61,716 nt of DNA from Oscillospiraceae bacterium (GTDB taxonomy: Bacteria > Bacillota > Clostridia > Oscillospirales > Oscillospiraceae): assembly GCA_017452505.1 (NCBI GenBank), contig JAFTMI010000005.1, positions 1 through 61,716 of the forward strand. The letters are read 5' to 3'. A program made the position numbers and the translations under genes. Shown one piece after another: positions 25,622-34,834 of the stretch. The notes under the pieces were generated by a model. It was given only the letters and a program-made list of their open reading frames with translations, had not been told where the DNA came from and did not search any database. Each line of letters begins with the position of its first letter. Within the stretch, counting starts at the first letter, position 1.

Positions 25622-26501
25622 ACGCTTGACCGGACGTATTGTCCGCTCCTTGAGCGGTTTTTATGATGTGCAGACCCCGGAAGGTGTGATCACCTGCCGG
25701 GGCCGTGGACACCTGCGCAAAGGCCAGGAAATTCCCCTTACCGGCGATATGGTGGAGATAACTGTAGCCCAGGGAAAGGGAATGGTGGAGAAAATTCTTC
25801 CCCGCCGAAACCGGTTTATCCGTCCTGCGGTTGCCAATGTGGATGCGTTGGTGGTGTTCTGCTCCAATGTGAATCCGGTGACAGAACCGTTCCTTATCGA
25901 CCGGGTGGCAGCCATTGCCGGCAACCAGGATGTGGAGGTCCACATCTGCGTGAATAAATGCGACTTGGATGCAGGCGCGGATTTAGCGCGGATCTACCGC
26001 AATGCTGGTTTTCCTGTGATCCAGGCCAGCGCCAAAACCTGCGAGGGCGTGGAGCAGCTGCGTCAGCTGCTTATGGGCAAACTTACCGCATTTACCGGCA
26101 ATACCGGTGTGGGCAAGAGCAGTATGCTCAATGCCCTGTGCCCGGAATTGCAGTTAGCAACCGGTGAGGTATCCCAGAAATTGGGCCGTGGCCGGCATAC
26201 TACCCGCCATGTGGAGCTTTATAAAATCGACGAAGATACCTTCGTGGCGGATACTCCCGGATTTTCTTCGTTTGACACAGATCAGATGGATGTGATCTTA
26301 AAGGAGAATCTGCAGTATACCTTCCCGGATTTTGCCCCCTATTTGGGCAAATGCCAGTTCCATGACTGCTCCCACCGGGCAGAGCCGGGCTGCGCTGTGC
26401 GGCAGGCTTTGGAGGATAGCGCTTTGGAGCCTACCCGGTATGACAGTTATTTGCGCCTTTACGAAAAGGCCAGCCAAATCAAAGAATGGGAAACCAAATA
26501 A
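25614..26501 (+). CDS. rsgA: Ribosome small subunit GTPase RsgA
   Basis: Circularly permuted GTPase that checks late 30S assembly. N-terminal OB fold (GRIVRSLSGFYDVQTPEG), then the permuted G motifs: NKCDLD (G4), SAKT (G5), GNTGVGKSSMLNAL (G1), DTPGFSSF (G3). The C-terminal zinc site is CQFHDCSHRAEPGC. 295 residues. In Bacillus the next genes are rpe and thiN; here the operon ends in a hairpin. Confidence 0.96.
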   Translation: MDKRLTGRIVRSLSGFYDVQTPEGVITCRGRGHLRKGQEIPLTGDMVEITVAQGKGMVEKILPRRNRFIRPAVANVDALVVFCSNVNPVTEPFLIDRVAAIAGNQDVEVHICVNKCDLDAGADLARIYRNAGFPVIQASAKTCEGVEQLRQLLMGKLTAFTGNTGVGKSSMLNALCPELQLATGEVSQKLGRGRHTTRHVELYKIDEDTFVADTPGFSSFDTDQMDVILKENLQYTFPDFAPYLGKCQFHDCSHRAEPGCAVRQALEDSALEPTRYDSYLRLYEKASQIKEWETK

Positions 26502-26507
26502 AATAAT

Positions 26508-26569
26508 GGCCCCCTTGCCTAAAGGGGGCTGTTTTATTGCCGATGACAGGCAATAAAACTGGGGGATAT
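26508..26569. repeat. Hairpin repeat unit, also acting as rsgA terminator
   Basis: GCCCCCTT-gcct-AAGGGGGC followed by TGTTTT, then a second palindrome GTTTTATTGCC / GGCAATAAAAC (26531-26559) and ACTGGGGGATA. The first hairpin and its flank match a copy at 50451-50488 (shared GGCCCCCTTG.CT.AAGGGGGCTGT). Two copies in one window suggest a dispersed intergenic family. Confidence 0.72.
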
Positions 26570-26573
26570 AGCA

Positions 26574-26600
26574 AAAAGCTCGTCATCAGACGAGCTTTTT
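26574..26600. terminator. Terminator overlapping the 3' end of the homocysteine methyltransferase gene
   Basis: AAAAAGCTCGTC-atca-GACGAGCTTTTT is symmetric, so it can stop transcription from both sides. It includes the TGA of the minus-strand gene. Confidence 0.8.
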
Positions 26601-27455
26601 CTTCACAGCGGCAATATGTTCTGGGGTAGTGCCGCAGCAGCCGCCCAAGATCTTTGCGCCCATTTGCCGGCAATCAGCAACGATTTCTGCAAATTCCTGA
26701 GGGCCCATAGGATAGATGGGCAGATTGTTTTCTCCGATCACCGGATTGCCTGCGTTGGGCTTGCAAACCAGAGGCCCTTTCACATACCGGCGCAAACGGC
26801 TTACCAGTCCCGCGGTCATGTTGTCCGCGGCTACACAGTTAAAGCCCACGGCGCAAGCGCCGGCTTCTTCCAGTTCCTGCAAAACCGGGGCAGCATCCAT
26901 GCCGGAAAACAGACTTCCGTCGGGCTGCATGGTAAAGGTGAACAGCATAGCCTCTGCACCCTCTAATTGGGCAGCAGTGAAGATGGCTTCTGCTTCCTGA
27001 GGATACATCAAGGTTTCCGCAGCCAACAGATCCGCGCCGCCTTCTAAAAGGCCTCCGATTTGTACCCGGTAGTTTTCTACCAGCAGATCAAATTTCTCCG
27101 GGTCAAAGCTGTCGCAGAAAGTGGCTAAGGTCGTTAAGTTACCGGCAACCAAAGCGCCCTCAGCGGCGGCTTTGGTCAGCGCTACCAAATGGGCGTTGAT
27201 GGTCTCGGTTTGCTTGTGCAGATTCACCCGCTCTAAAGCAATGGGCTGGGCCTGGAAAGTGGGGGCGTACAGAATATTGCTGCCTGCTTGTACATAGCGT
27301 CTTTGCAGGTTAATGAGGGCTTCCGGGTTGGCTAAGATCCATTCCTCGGTGCAGCAGCCCCGGGGCATACCGGCCTTTTGCAGCTCAGAACCGGTAGCGC
27401 CGTCCAGCAAAACGGTTTTTTCTAAAAATGCGGAAAATTCCTGTTTGGTGAGCAT
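26586..27455 (-). CDS. Homocysteine S-methyltransferase family protein
   Basis: Zn enzyme of 289 residues resembling the homocysteine-binding module of MetH and BHMT/MmuM; it transfers methyl from a donor such as S-methylmethionine to homocysteine. Motifs: LLDGATGSELQKAG, the substrate loop APTFQAQP, VGFNCVAAD (first Zn Cys) and the paired cysteines LGGCCGTTPEHI near the C terminus. It stands alone on the minus strand with its own promoter. There is no cobalamin or folate domain, so it is either a stand-alone methyltransferase or one half of a split methionine synthase. Confidence 0.88.
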   Translation of the reverse strand: MLTKQEFSAFLEKTVLLDGATGSELQKAGMPRGCCTEEWILANPEALINLQRRYVQAGSNILYAPTFQAQPIALERVNLHKQTETINAHLVALTKAAAEGALVAGNLTTLATFCDSFDPEKFDLLVENYRVQIGGLLEGGADLLAAETLMYPQEAEAIFTAAQLEGAEAMLFTFTMQPDGSLFSGMDAAPVLQELEEAGACAVGFNCVAADNMTAGLVSRLRRYVKGPLVCKPNAGNPVIGENNLPIYPMGPQEFAEIVADCRQMGAKILGGCCGTTPEHIAAVKKKLV

Positions 27456-27475
27456 AGTATCACATCCTTTGCCTT

Positions 27476-27504
27476 ATTATAACCTCGTCGAAGAAAAAAG
27501 GCAA
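27476..27504 (-). promoter_or_regulatory. Promoter of the homocysteine methyltransferase gene
   Basis: On the minus strand TTGCCT (27504-27499), 17 bases, TATAAT (27481-27476). It diverges from the promoter at 27511. Confidence 0.82.
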
Positions 27505-27510
27505 CATACA

Positions 27511-27539
27511 TTGACGAAGTTTGGGGAAACTGTTAAAAT
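27511..27539 (+). promoter_or_regulatory. Promoter of the M29 aminopeptidase gene
   Basis: TTGACG (27511-27516), 17 bases, TAAAAT (27534-27539). Six bases separate its -35 from that of the divergent gene. Confidence 0.85.
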
Positions 27540-27566
27540 AAAGAAAAACTGCGAAGGAGCAATACT

Positions 27567-28790
27567 ATGAATAAGACTCACTTAAGATCCTATGCGCAAC
27601 TCATTGTCAGACGGGGCGTGAATGTGCAGAAGGGGCAGGAGGTTTTGATTTTTGCGGAGCTGGACCAGCCAGAATTTGTAAAGCTGGTGGTGGAGGAAGC
27701 CTATAAGGCCAAAGCCAAAAAGGTCACGGTGGAGTGGAGTTACCAGCCCTTGGATAAGATCCATGTGCGTAACCAATCTGTAAAAACCCTGGGCACTGTT
27801 ACCGAATTACAAAAGGCCCGCCAGCAGCACTGGTGCGATACCATGCCCGCCCGCATTCACCTGATTTCCGAAGACCCGGATGGCCTCAAAGGTATGAACA
27901 CCGAGAAGCTTGCAAAGGCCCGGCAAATGTCTTATCCCATCATAAAGCCCTATATTGACCAAAGAGAGGGCAATCAGCAGTGGTGTATCGCAGCTGTCCC
28001 CGGCGCGGCCTGGGCAAAGAAGGTGTTCCCCGGCCTGCGCACAAGCACTGCAATTGAAAAACTGTGGGAGGCCATTCTCTTTACCTCCCGTGTTACCGAT
28101 GATCCCCTTGCCGCCTGGGAGGAGCATAACAAAAACCTCCACGACCGCTGCGCCTATCTCAACAGCTTGGGAATTGAAAAGCTCCACTATACCGCAGATA
28201 ATGGCACAAATCTGACTGTGGGTATGATTCCGGAAGCACTGTTCTGCGGCGGCGGAGAGACTACCCGCCAGGGTGTTTATTTCAATCCCAATATCCCCAC
28301 AGAAGAATGCTTCATTTCCCCCAAGCGGGGAGAGGCAGAGGGCATCGTCTATTCCACCAAGCCCCTGTCCTACCAGGGACAGATCATCGACAAGTTCTCT
28401 ATCCGCTTTGAAAAGGGTAGGGCAGTGGAGGCCAAGGCAGAAGTGGGAGAAGATCTGCTGAACACGATGATCTCTATGGATGAAGGCGCGGCCTATTTGG
28501 GAGAATGCGCCTTAGTGCCGGAGAGAAGCCCCATTGCGGAAAGCGGCATCCTCTTCTATAACACTCTGTTTGATGAAAACGCCGCTTGCCATTTGGCTTT
28601 GGGAATGGGCTATGCCGATACCATTGCCGACCACCACAACAAAACCCTTGAGGAGTGCCGCCAGTTGGGCATAAACGACTCTATGATCCACGAGGATTTT
28701 ATGATCGGCTGTGACTCTATGAATATCGATGCCATCACCCGGGACGGCAAGGTTGTTCCCATCTTCCGAAAGGGAAACTGGGCGTTTTGA
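27567..28790 (+). CDS. Aminopeptidase, family M29
   Basis: Cytoplasmic metallo-aminopeptidase of 407 residues (AmpS/PepS type) that trims N-terminal residues from peptides. Seen: LIVRRGVNVQKGQEVLIFAELDQ at the N terminus, WCDTMPARIHLISEDP, then the metal-binding core with FCGGGETTRQGVYFNPNIPTEECF (first Glu), YSTKPLSYQGQIID, MDEGAAYLGECALVPE and GMGYADTIADHHNK (His) with HEDFMIGC at the end. The spacing matches the family. ATG 27567 is preceded by GAAGGAGC. Confidence 0.9.
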   Translation: MNKTHLRSYAQLIVRRGVNVQKGQEVLIFAELDQPEFVKLVVEEAYKAKAKKVTVEWSYQPLDKIHVRNQSVKTLGTVTELQKARQQHWCDTMPARIHLISEDPDGLKGMNTEKLAKARQMSYPIIKPYIDQREGNQQWCIAAVPGAAWAKKVFPGLRTSTAIEKLWEAILFTSRVTDDPLAAWEEHNKNLHDRCAYLNSLGIEKLHYTADNGTNLTVGMIPEALFCGGGETTRQGVYFNPNIPTEECFISPKRGEAEGIVYSTKPLSYQGQIIDKFSIRFEKGRAVEAKAEVGEDLLNTMISMDEGAAYLGECALVPERSPIAESGILFYNTLFDENAACHLALGMGYADTIADHHNKTLEECRQLGINDSMIHEDFMIGCDSMNIDAITRDGKVVPIFRKGNWAF

Positions 28791-28821
28791 TAAAATTTTT
28801 CTAAAAAATCGAAAAAAACAC

Positions 28822-28850
28822 TTGCATTATGTGTATGTGTGTGGTATGAT
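28822..28850 (+). promoter_or_regulatory. rpmE promoter
   Basis: TTGCAT (28822-28827), 17 bases, TATGAT (28845-28850). Confidence 0.83.
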
Positions 28851-28854
28851 ATCC

Positions 28855-28891
28855 GGGCGATTAAGAATTGCTAGGGCAATTGCGCCCTTTT
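28855..28891 (+). promoter_or_regulatory. Candidate L31 leader hairpin
   Basis: At the expected transcript start lies GGGCG...AATTGC-tagg-GCAATT-GCGCCC followed by TTTT. The two stems (GGGCG/CGCCC and AATTGC/GCAATT) with a T run 28 bases before the L31 start codon resemble an attenuator or ribosomal-protein leader. Autoregulation by L31 is an inference. Confidence 0.5.
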
Positions 28892-28919
28892 AGCTGACTA
28901 CAAGAAAGAGGTGAATGAA

Positions 28920-29120
28920 ATGAAGGAAGGCATCCATCCCACTTACGAACAGACCACCATCCGTTGCGCTTGTGGCAACGAGTTTACCACTGGTTCCACC
29001 AAGAAGGACATCAAGGTTGAAATCTGCTCCAAGTGCCACCCTTTCTATACCGGCAAGCAGAAGCTGGTTGACACCGGTGGACGTGTTGACCGTTTCAACA
29101 AGAGATTCAATCTGAAGTAA
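28920..29120 (+). CDS. rpmE: 50S ribosomal protein L31
   Basis: 66-residue ribosomal protein: [60 protein letters not shown]. It is the Zn-binding (C+) form, with CACG and CSKC pairs. ATG 28920 rather than GTG 28911, because AAAGAGG lies just before the GTG. Own promoter and terminator, so it is monocistronic. Confidence 0.97.
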   Translation: MKEGIHPTYEQTTIRCACGNEFTTGSTKKDIKVEICSKCHPFYTGKQKLVDTGGRVDRFNKRFNLK

Positions 29121-29126
29121 GAATGC

Positions 29127-29161
29127 AGTCCGTACCGCAAGTAAGTGGTACGGACTTTTTC
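29127..29161 (+). terminator. rpmE terminator
   Basis: AGTCCGTACC / GGTACGGACT stem followed by TTTTTC, six bases after the stop. Confidence 0.92.
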
Positions 29162-29194
29162 TTGTGGTTTTTCCCACTTTTTGAAAGATTTTTG

Positions 29195-29224
29195 TTGTGC
29201 AAATGCCTGTATTTGTGTTATACT
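29195..29224 (+). promoter_or_regulatory. hflX promoter
   Basis: TTGTGC, 18 bases, TATACT (29219-29224); GGAGGG ribosome site 25 bases further on. Confidence 0.7.
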
Positions 29225-29255
29225 ATAAGGTAAAGAAGTATCACCTGGAGGGTGT

Positions 29256-30524
29256 ATGGAACAAAAAATTGACGAAAAGGTAATAGAACGGGCAGTGCTT
29301 GTGGGACTGAATGCGGACTGCTTCACCCGGGAGCAGACTGCCACGGATGAGACCATAGAGGAATTAGAGGCCCTTTTAGAGACCGCCGGCGGTTTTTGTA
29401 CCGGTAAGATCCTGCAAAACCGCCATGCCCCCGATGCCCACAGCTTTATCGGCGAAGGCAAGGCTGAGGAGGTGCGGATGCTGGCGGAAGCCACCGAGGC
29501 GACTATGGTGGTCTTTGACAATGAACTGTCTCCCGGCCATATCCGGGCCCTGGAAGAGATTTTGGGATTGCCTGTTTTGGACCGCAGCGCCTTGATTTTG
29601 GACATCTTTGCCCAGCGGGCCAAAACCAAAGAAGGCCGCCTTCAGGTGGAGCTGGCCCAGTATAAATATCTGCTGCCCCGCCTGTCCGGTATGGGCAAAA
29701 ATCTGTCCCGGCAGGGCGGTGGTATCGGCACCCGGGGACCCGGTGAGACCAAGCTGGAATCTGACCGCCGGCATATCCGGGAACGGATCGCCCGCTTGGA
29801 ACACGAGTTGGAACAGGTGCGCCAGGTTCGTGGCGTTCAGCGGGAACGGCGGCAGAAAAACTCCGTGCCTGTGGTAGCCATCGTGGGCTATACCAATGCA
29901 GGCAAATCCACTTTGCTCAATAAGCTTACCGATGCAGGCATTCCTGCCAACAACCGGCTGTTTGATACGCTGGATACAACATCCCGGCAGCTGAAAGTTT
30001 CTGACAATCTGGATGTGATTTTGTCCGATACCGTTGGATTTATCGCAAAGCTTCCCCACCATTTGGTGGATGCCTTCCGGGCAACTTTGGAAGAACTGGA
30101 ATATGCAGATTTGCTCCTCCACGTCATCGACTCTGCCGATCCCAACAGGGAAGAGCATATCCAGGTGGTGGAGAAGCTGATCGATAAATTGGCAAAGCCC
30201 GGCACCAAGACCCTGCGCTGCTATAATAAGGCAGACCTGGTCAGCCCCGCGGAAATTCCCATTGGGGAGGATGTGGTGCGGATGTCTGCCAAGCAGGGCT
30301 TCGGTACGGATGACCTGCTGAAAGCGATTGAAAAGACCTTAGATCAAGGTCGCCACCATATTATCGTCACCTTGCCCTATTCAATGGGCGGTATGCTGGA
30401 CACCCTCCATTCCAGCGCACAAGTTTTGAGCGTGGATTACACCGGTGAGGGTATTGTGGTGGAAACAATCGTTGACCCGGTTCTGTATGGCAAGTTGCGG
30501 GAGTTTATCACAAAGGAGTGTTAA
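29256..30524 (+). CDS. hflX: GTPase HflX
   Basis: Ribosome-splitting GTPase that rescues stalled or stress-damaged 70S. N-terminal HflX domain (GKILQNRHAPDAHSFIGEGKAEEV, VFDNELSPGHIRALEE, DRSALILDIFAQRAKTKEGRLQVELAQ, GGGIGTRGPGETKLESDRR), a coiled linker with ERERR, then the G domain: VGYTNAGKSTLLN (G1), DTVGFI (G3), YNKADLV (G4), SAKQGFG (G5). 422 residues, normal. YigZ follows after three bases. Confidence 0.96.
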   Translation: MEQKIDEKVIERAVLVGLNADCFTREQTATDETIEELEALLETAGGFCTGKILQNRHAPDAHSFIGEGKAEEVRMLAEATEATMVVFDNELSPGHIRALEEILGLPVLDRSALILDIFAQRAKTKEGRLQVELAQYKYLLPRLSGMGKNLSRQGGGIGTRGPGETKLESDRRHIRERIARLEHELEQVRQVRGVQRERRQKNSVPVVAIVGYTNAGKSTLLNKLTDAGIPANNRLFDTLDTTSRQLKVSDNLDVILSDTVGFIAKLPHHLVDAFRATLEELEYADLLLHVIDSADPNREEHIQVVEKLIDKLAKPGTKTLRCYNKADLVSPAEIPIGEDVVRMSAKQGFGTDDLLKAIEKTLDQGRHHIIVTLPYSMGGMLDTLHSSAQVLSVDYTGEGIVVETIVDPVLYGKLREFITKEC

Positions 30525-30527
30525 GAC

Positions 30528-31160
30528 TTGGACGAATATCTGGTACCCACCCAGTTCGGTGAGGACGAATTTACAGAGAAAAAATCCAGGTTTATCGGCC
30601 GTGTTTGGCCTGTAGAAACGGAAGAAGAGGCCTTGGAATGTATCCAGGCTATGAAAAAGCAGCACTACGATGCCACCCATAACTGCTGGGCCTATGTGAT
30701 CAAGGATGGCCCTATGCGGTTTTCCGATGACGGCGAGCCCGGCGGCACAGCCGGAAACCCCATGATGCAGGTGCTGCAAAGAGAAAATATTTACAATGTC
30801 TGCTGTGTTGTAACCCGGTATTTTGGCGGCGTCCTTTTGGGCGCCGGCGGCCTGGTGAGAGCCTATACCAAGGGGGCGAAGATCGCCATTGATGCAGCGG
30901 GTAAATCCATGAAGCGGGTGTGGAGCGTGCTGTACATACCCTGCCCCTATACCTACTACGAGCGGATGAAATTAGAGGTTGCGGCCTTTGGCGGCATTAT
31001 CCGGGATACCCAGTTTACTAGTGAAGTGGAATTGGAAATTTTGGTTGCCCAGGCCGACGCCAAACCTTTTTTGGACAAAATCACCGATATGACTTCCGGC
31101 ACAGTGGAGGGATTGGAAACAGGACTTGAGTACCGGGCATTCCCGGTGGAGGTGGAGTGA
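30528..31160 (+). CDS. YigZ/IMPACT family protein
   Basis: 210-residue protein of the YigZ (UPF0029) family, whose eukaryotic relative IMPACT regulates Gcn2; bacterial function is not settled. N-terminal domain shows EKKSRFIGRVWPVETEEEAL, HNCWAYVIKDGPMRFSDDGEPGGTAGNPMMQVL, VVTRYFGGVLLGAGGLVRAYTKGAKIA; the C-terminal ferredoxin-like half is also present. The start is a TTG at 30528, 10 bases after AAGGAG. Transcribed with hflX. Confidence 0.92.
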   Translation: MDEYLVPTQFGEDEFTEKKSRFIGRVWPVETEEEALECIQAMKKQHYDATHNCWAYVIKDGPMRFSDDGEPGGTAGNPMMQVLQRENIYNVCCVVTRYFGGVLLGAGGLVRAYTKGAKIAIDAAGKSMKRVWSVLYIPCPYTYYERMKLEVAAFGGIIRDTQFTSEVELEILVAQADAKPFLDKITDMTSGTVEGLETGLEYRAFPVEVE

Positions 31161-31161
31161 A

Positions 31162-32175
31162 ATGACCGTACGGGAAGAATTGGAAGCGTTGGAGCATACC
31201 CAGCTGGACAGACGGGCAGCTTTTGCCAACGAAACCAGGGGTAGACTCCGACCGGAAGAGCCTAAAGTCACCGATGTCCGTACTGCCTACCAGCGGGATA
31301 CGGATAAGATCGTCCACAGCAAGGCCTTCCGTCGCTTGATGCACAAAACGCAGGTGTTCCTCCGTCCGGAGGGTGACCACTACCGCACCCGGATGACCCA
31401 CACCTTGGAGGTGGCAAGAATTGCCCGTACCATTGCCAAGGCGCTGAACCTGAACGAAGACCTTTCAGAGGCCATCGCAATGGGTCACGATTTGGGCCAT
31501 ACCCCCTTCGGTCATGCCGGTGAAACGGCCCTGTCCGAAGCGATGGGTCAGCCTTTCTGCCACAATGAGCAGAGCCTGCGGGTGGTGGATATCCTGGAAA
31601 ATGAAGGCGCAGGCCTGAATCTTACTTACGAAGTGCGTATGGGTATTTTGGGACATACCGGGCCCCGTATTCCGGAAACTATGGAGGGGCAAATTGTCCG
31701 CTGGGCAGACCGGATCGCCTATGTAAATCACGATATTGACGATGCCATCCGGGCCGGTATTTTGGCAAGGGAGGACTTGCCGAAAGTCGTGCAGAAAACC
31801 TTGGGTATTACCCATTCTTCCCGGATCAACACCCTGGTGTGCGATATGATCGTCACCTCCCGGGAGGCAGGAAATATCACCCTGTCAGAGCCCGTGGAAA
31901 AGGCGCTGAATACATTGCGGGAGTTTATGTTTGAGCGAGTCTACCGCAACCCGGTGGCCAAGGGCGAAGAAGCCAAGGCCAAGGATATGCTCAAGCGGAT
32001 GTATGAATACTACTATAATCACCCGGAAGCCCTCCCCGAGGACTTCCAGCCCCAAATGTCTTTAGAGGGAATGGGGCGTACTGTCTGCGACTATATTGCC
32101 GGCATGACCGACAATTATGCCGTAGACAAATATACCGAGCTTTTTATCCCGATGGGTTGGCAAGTTCGGGGATAA
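31162..32175 (+). CDS. dgt: dGTPase-like HD-domain phosphohydrolase
   Basis: 337-residue HD protein similar to deoxyguanosinetriphosphate triphosphohydrolase, which controls dNTP pools. The HD metal site is split over RTRMTHTLEVARIARTIA (His) and MGHDLGHTPFGHAGE (His-Asp), with FRRLMHKTQVF upstream and WADRIAYVNHDIDDAIRAG (Asp) downstream. The dgt-dnaG-sigma order is common in Clostridia. Substrate range in Gram-positive homologues varies, so 'dGTPase' is a family label. Confidence 0.9.
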   Translation: MTVREELEALEHTQLDRRAAFANETRGRLRPEEPKVTDVRTAYQRDTDKIVHSKAFRRLMHKTQVFLRPEGDHYRTRMTHTLEVARIARTIAKALNLNEDLSEAIAMGHDLGHTPFGHAGETALSEAMGQPFCHNEQSLRVVDILENEGAGLNLTYEVRMGILGHTGPRIPETMEGQIVRWADRIAYVNHDIDDAIRAGILAREDLPKVVQKTLGITHSSRINTLVCDMIVTSREAGNITLSEPVEKALNTLREFMFERVYRNPVAKGEEAKAKDMLKRMYEYYYNHPEALPEDFQPQMSLEGMGRTVCDYIAGMTDNYAVDKYTELFIPMGWQVRG

Positions 32176-32186
32176 TGTGATATAAT
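32157..32186 (+). promoter_or_regulatory. dnaG operon promoter
   Basis: TTGGCA (in the last codons of the HD gene), 18 bases, TATAAT (32181-32186). It permits expression of dnaG and the sigma genes independently of upstream genes. Confidence 0.75.
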
Positions 32187-32216
32187 AAAAAGATTCTAAG
32201 GAAAGGGGGAAGACAG

Positions 32217-33968
32217 ATGGCATTCCCGGCATCATTTATCGATGAGCTCATGGCCCGCAACCCAATCGAAGATGTGGTAGGCCAGTATGTTACCTTAAAA
32301 CGCTCCGGCGCCAATATGTTCGGTCTGTGCCCCTTCCATGGGGAGAAGACCGCCTCCTTTTCCGTAGCCCCCGATAAGGGTATCTACTATTGCTTTGGCT
32401 GCCATAAGGGCGGCAGCGCCATCAATTTTATGATGGAGCTGGAGGGTTTAAGCTACCCGGATGCAGTCCGCTCCCTTGCCAAGCGAGTGGGCATGGAAGT
32501 GCCCGAGGACGAGCAGTATCAGAGCCGCTACCGCGCCCAGGAACGGCTGTGGGCGCTCCATAAGGAGGCTGCCCGGTTCTTCCATTCTCAGCTGTATGCC
32601 CCCGTGGGCAAGGCTGCTTTGGACTATGCCATGGGCAGAGGAATGAACAAGGCAATCCTCACCCAGTTCGGTGTAGGCTATGCCCCCGATAGCTGGGATT
32701 CTTTGGTCAAGGCGATGAAGGCCAAGGGCTATACGGAGCAGGAATTGATCGATTCCGGCCTTGTGACCAAATCCCAGAAAAACGGCAATATTTTTGACCG
32801 TTTCCGGGACCGGCTCATGTTCCCCGTAATTGATGTGCGGGGCTATGTGATTGCTTTCAGTGGCAGAACCATGAAAAAAGGTGACGATGTTGCCAAATAC
32901 TTAAACTCTCCGGAAACTGCAATTTTTAATAAGCGCAAAAACCTTTTTGGTCTGAACCTTGCGAAAAAGACCAAGGAAAACAGCTTGATTCTGGTGGAAG
33001 GCAACGTGGATGTGGTGGCTCTGCATCAGTACGGTTTCAACAATGCGGTAGCCTCTTTGGGAACATCGCTCACGGAGGAACAGGCTGCGCTCATCACCCG
33101 GTATGTGGAGCAGGTCATTTTGCTGTATGACTCTGATAAGGCAGGCCAGAATGCCACCCAGCGTGCCATTCCCATTTTGGAAAAAGCAGGCCTGCGGGTA
33201 AAGGTTCTGCACGTACAAGATGCTAAGGACCCGGATGAATTTTTGAAGAAATTCGGCCCGGACAAGTTCCGGCTTCTGCTGGCAGAATCCTCTGACCGGG
33301 TGGAGTATCAGATAAATGCCATCCGCGCCAAATATGACCTGCGGATCGACGAGCAAAAGGTCCGCTATGTCCAGGAGGCGGCGGAGCTGATCTGCACCTT
33401 GGACAGCGCCATCAAGCGGGAGGTCTACGGCGGCCGTGTGGCGGAATCCGCCGCTATCAGCCCGGAGGCAATGAAGTTAGAGGTGAATAAAGCCTTTAAG
33501 CGGCGCATTGCCCGCGAGAAAAAGAAGCAGGAAAAAATCGATTTAGACCCTATGAAGGCATTGCAGCCCAAGGAACGGTCCATTCGCTATGACAATATGA
33601 AATCCGCTTTGGCGGAAGAGAGCATCATCTCACAAATTCTGCGGGAGCCTGCCTTGCTGGACAGCTGTGGCAGCCTCACCGGGGAACAGTTCTCCGTGCC
33701 CCTTTTGGGCAAGGTGTTTGCCCAGCTGCAGCAGCGGCACAGCAAAGGTATGGAAGTATCTTTGCGGGTGTTGGAAGAGGTATCTGCAGAGGAAATGTCC
33801 CACCTGGCTGGCATCTGCCAAAAGCAAACAGGCCCGGTGAACGAAACTGCATTCCGGGATTGTGTCAAGATCGTATTGGGTGAGCAGCAAAGCCGCCGGG
33901 TCAGTACCGACGATGATCTGCTTGCCTTCCGGAATAAGCTTAAGGAAAGTAAGGGAACGAAACTATGA
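32217..33968 (+). CDS. dnaG: DNA primase
   Basis: Synthesises RNA primers at the replication fork. Zinc finger [11 protein letters not shown]...[10 protein letters not shown] (residues ~38-65), then the catalytic core [27 protein letters not shown] motif [16 protein letters not shown] and the acidic pair [24 protein letters not shown]. The C-terminal helicase-binding domain is present (to residue 583). The stop overlaps the first sigma gene (ATGA). Confidence 0.97.
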   Translation: MAFPASFIDELMARNPIEDVVGQYVTLKRSGANMFGLCPFHGEKTASFSVAPDKGIYYCFGCHKGGSAINFMMELEGLSYPDAVRSLAKRVGMEVPEDEQYQSRYRAQERLWALHKEAARFFHSQLYAPVGKAALDYAMGRGMNKAILTQFGVGYAPDSWDSLVKAMKAKGYTEQELIDSGLVTKSQKNGNIFDRFRDRLMFPVIDVRGYVIAFSGRTMKKGDDVAKYLNSPETAIFNKRKNLFGLNLAKKTKENSLILVEGNVDVVALHQYGFNNAVASLGTSLTEEQAALITRYVEQVILLYDSDKAGQNATQRAIPILEKAGLRVKVLHVQDAKDPDEFLKKFGPDKFRLLLAESSDRVEYQINAIRAKYDLRIDEQKVRYVQEAAELICTLDSAIKREVYGGRVAESAAISPEAMKLEVNKAFKRRIAREKKKQEKIDLDPMKALQPKERSIRYDNMKSALAEESIISQILREPALLDSCGSLTGEQFSVPLLGKVFAQLQQRHSKGMEVSLRVLEEVSAEEMSHLAGICQKQTGPVNETAFRDCVKIVLGEQQSRRVSTDDDLLAFRNKLKESKGTKL

Positions 33969-34834
33969 CCCTAAGCCTACAGGACGAAACTGAAGTTACT
34001 GTTAGCCACGGAGAGGACGAGGCCCAGCAGTATTTGCAGCAGATCCGGGCAATTCCCCGGCTGACAGCAGAGCAAGAACGGGCTTTGGCAAAGGAATGCG
34101 CCGCCGGCGATGAAGAGGCCATCCGGAAGATGGTCAGCGCCAATCTGCGGCTGGTGGTGTCCGTGGCCAAAGAATATGCAGGCCGTGGCGTGCCACTGAT
34201 GGATCTCATACAGGAGGGCAGTATCGGCCTTCTTACCGCAGCGAAAAAATTTGATTACACCTTAGATTACCGGTTTTCTACCTATGCCACCAAATGGATA
34301 CGCCAGGGCGTTACCCGGTGTATTTTGAACCACGCGGGTCTCATCCGCGTGCCGGTTCATACCGCTGAGCGGATCCGGAAGGTGTTGGCTGTAAAAACGA
34401 CTTTACAGCAGGATTTGGAGCGGGAACCTACCGTGAGGGAACTGGCAGAAAGCACCGGTTTTTCGGAAAAGAAAGTGCTTGAATACCTGTCGCTGATCCC
34501 GGAGGTCTGCTCTTTGGATGCAGCTGCCGGCGAGGATGCAGACAGTGCGCTGCGCCTGCTTTTAGAGGACCTGCAAGCGCCCCAGCCCCAGGAAGCCTTG
34601 GTGCGCCGGGAGTTGGAGCATACCATGGATGCCCTTCTTGGACAGCTGCCGGAGCGACAGCAGTATCTATTGCGGCTGCGTTTCGGTATGGAGGATGGCA
34701 CTTGCTGGCATTTGGAAGCCATCGGTGAAAAGCTGGGCGTTTCCAAGGAACGGGCCCGGCAGTTAGAGCGCCAGGCTATTAGCAAGCTGCAGCAGTTGGG
34801 AACCGGTCTGGGATTGGAGGACTTCCTGGAATGA
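33965..34834 (+). CDS. RNA polymerase sigma-70 factor, compact primary-like
   Basis: Sigma factor in the place where rpoD usually follows dnaG. At 289 residues it lacks region 1.1 but has region 1.2 ([18 protein letters not shown]), region 2 with [58 protein letters not shown], region 3 and a full region 4.2 HTH ([26 protein letters not shown]). Region 2.4 residues that read the -10 box are intact, and the window's promoters are of the TTGACA/TATAAT kind it would recognise. Coupled by ATGA overlaps on both sides. Whether it is the housekeeping sigma cannot be proved here. Confidence 0.85.
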   Translation: MTLSLQDETEVTVSHGEDEAQQYLQQIRAIPRLTAEQERALAKECAAGDEEAIRKMVSANLRLVVSVAKEYAGRGVPLMDLIQEGSIGLLTAAKKFDYTLDYRFSTYATKWIRQGVTRCILNHAGLIRVPVHTAERIRKVLAVKTTLQQDLEREPTVRELAESTGFSEKKVLEYLSLIPEVCSLDAAAGEDADSALRLLLEDLQAPQPQEALVRRELEHTMDALLGQLPERQQYLLRLRFGMEDGTCWHLEAIGEKLGVSKERARQLERQAISKLQQLGTGLGLEDFLE

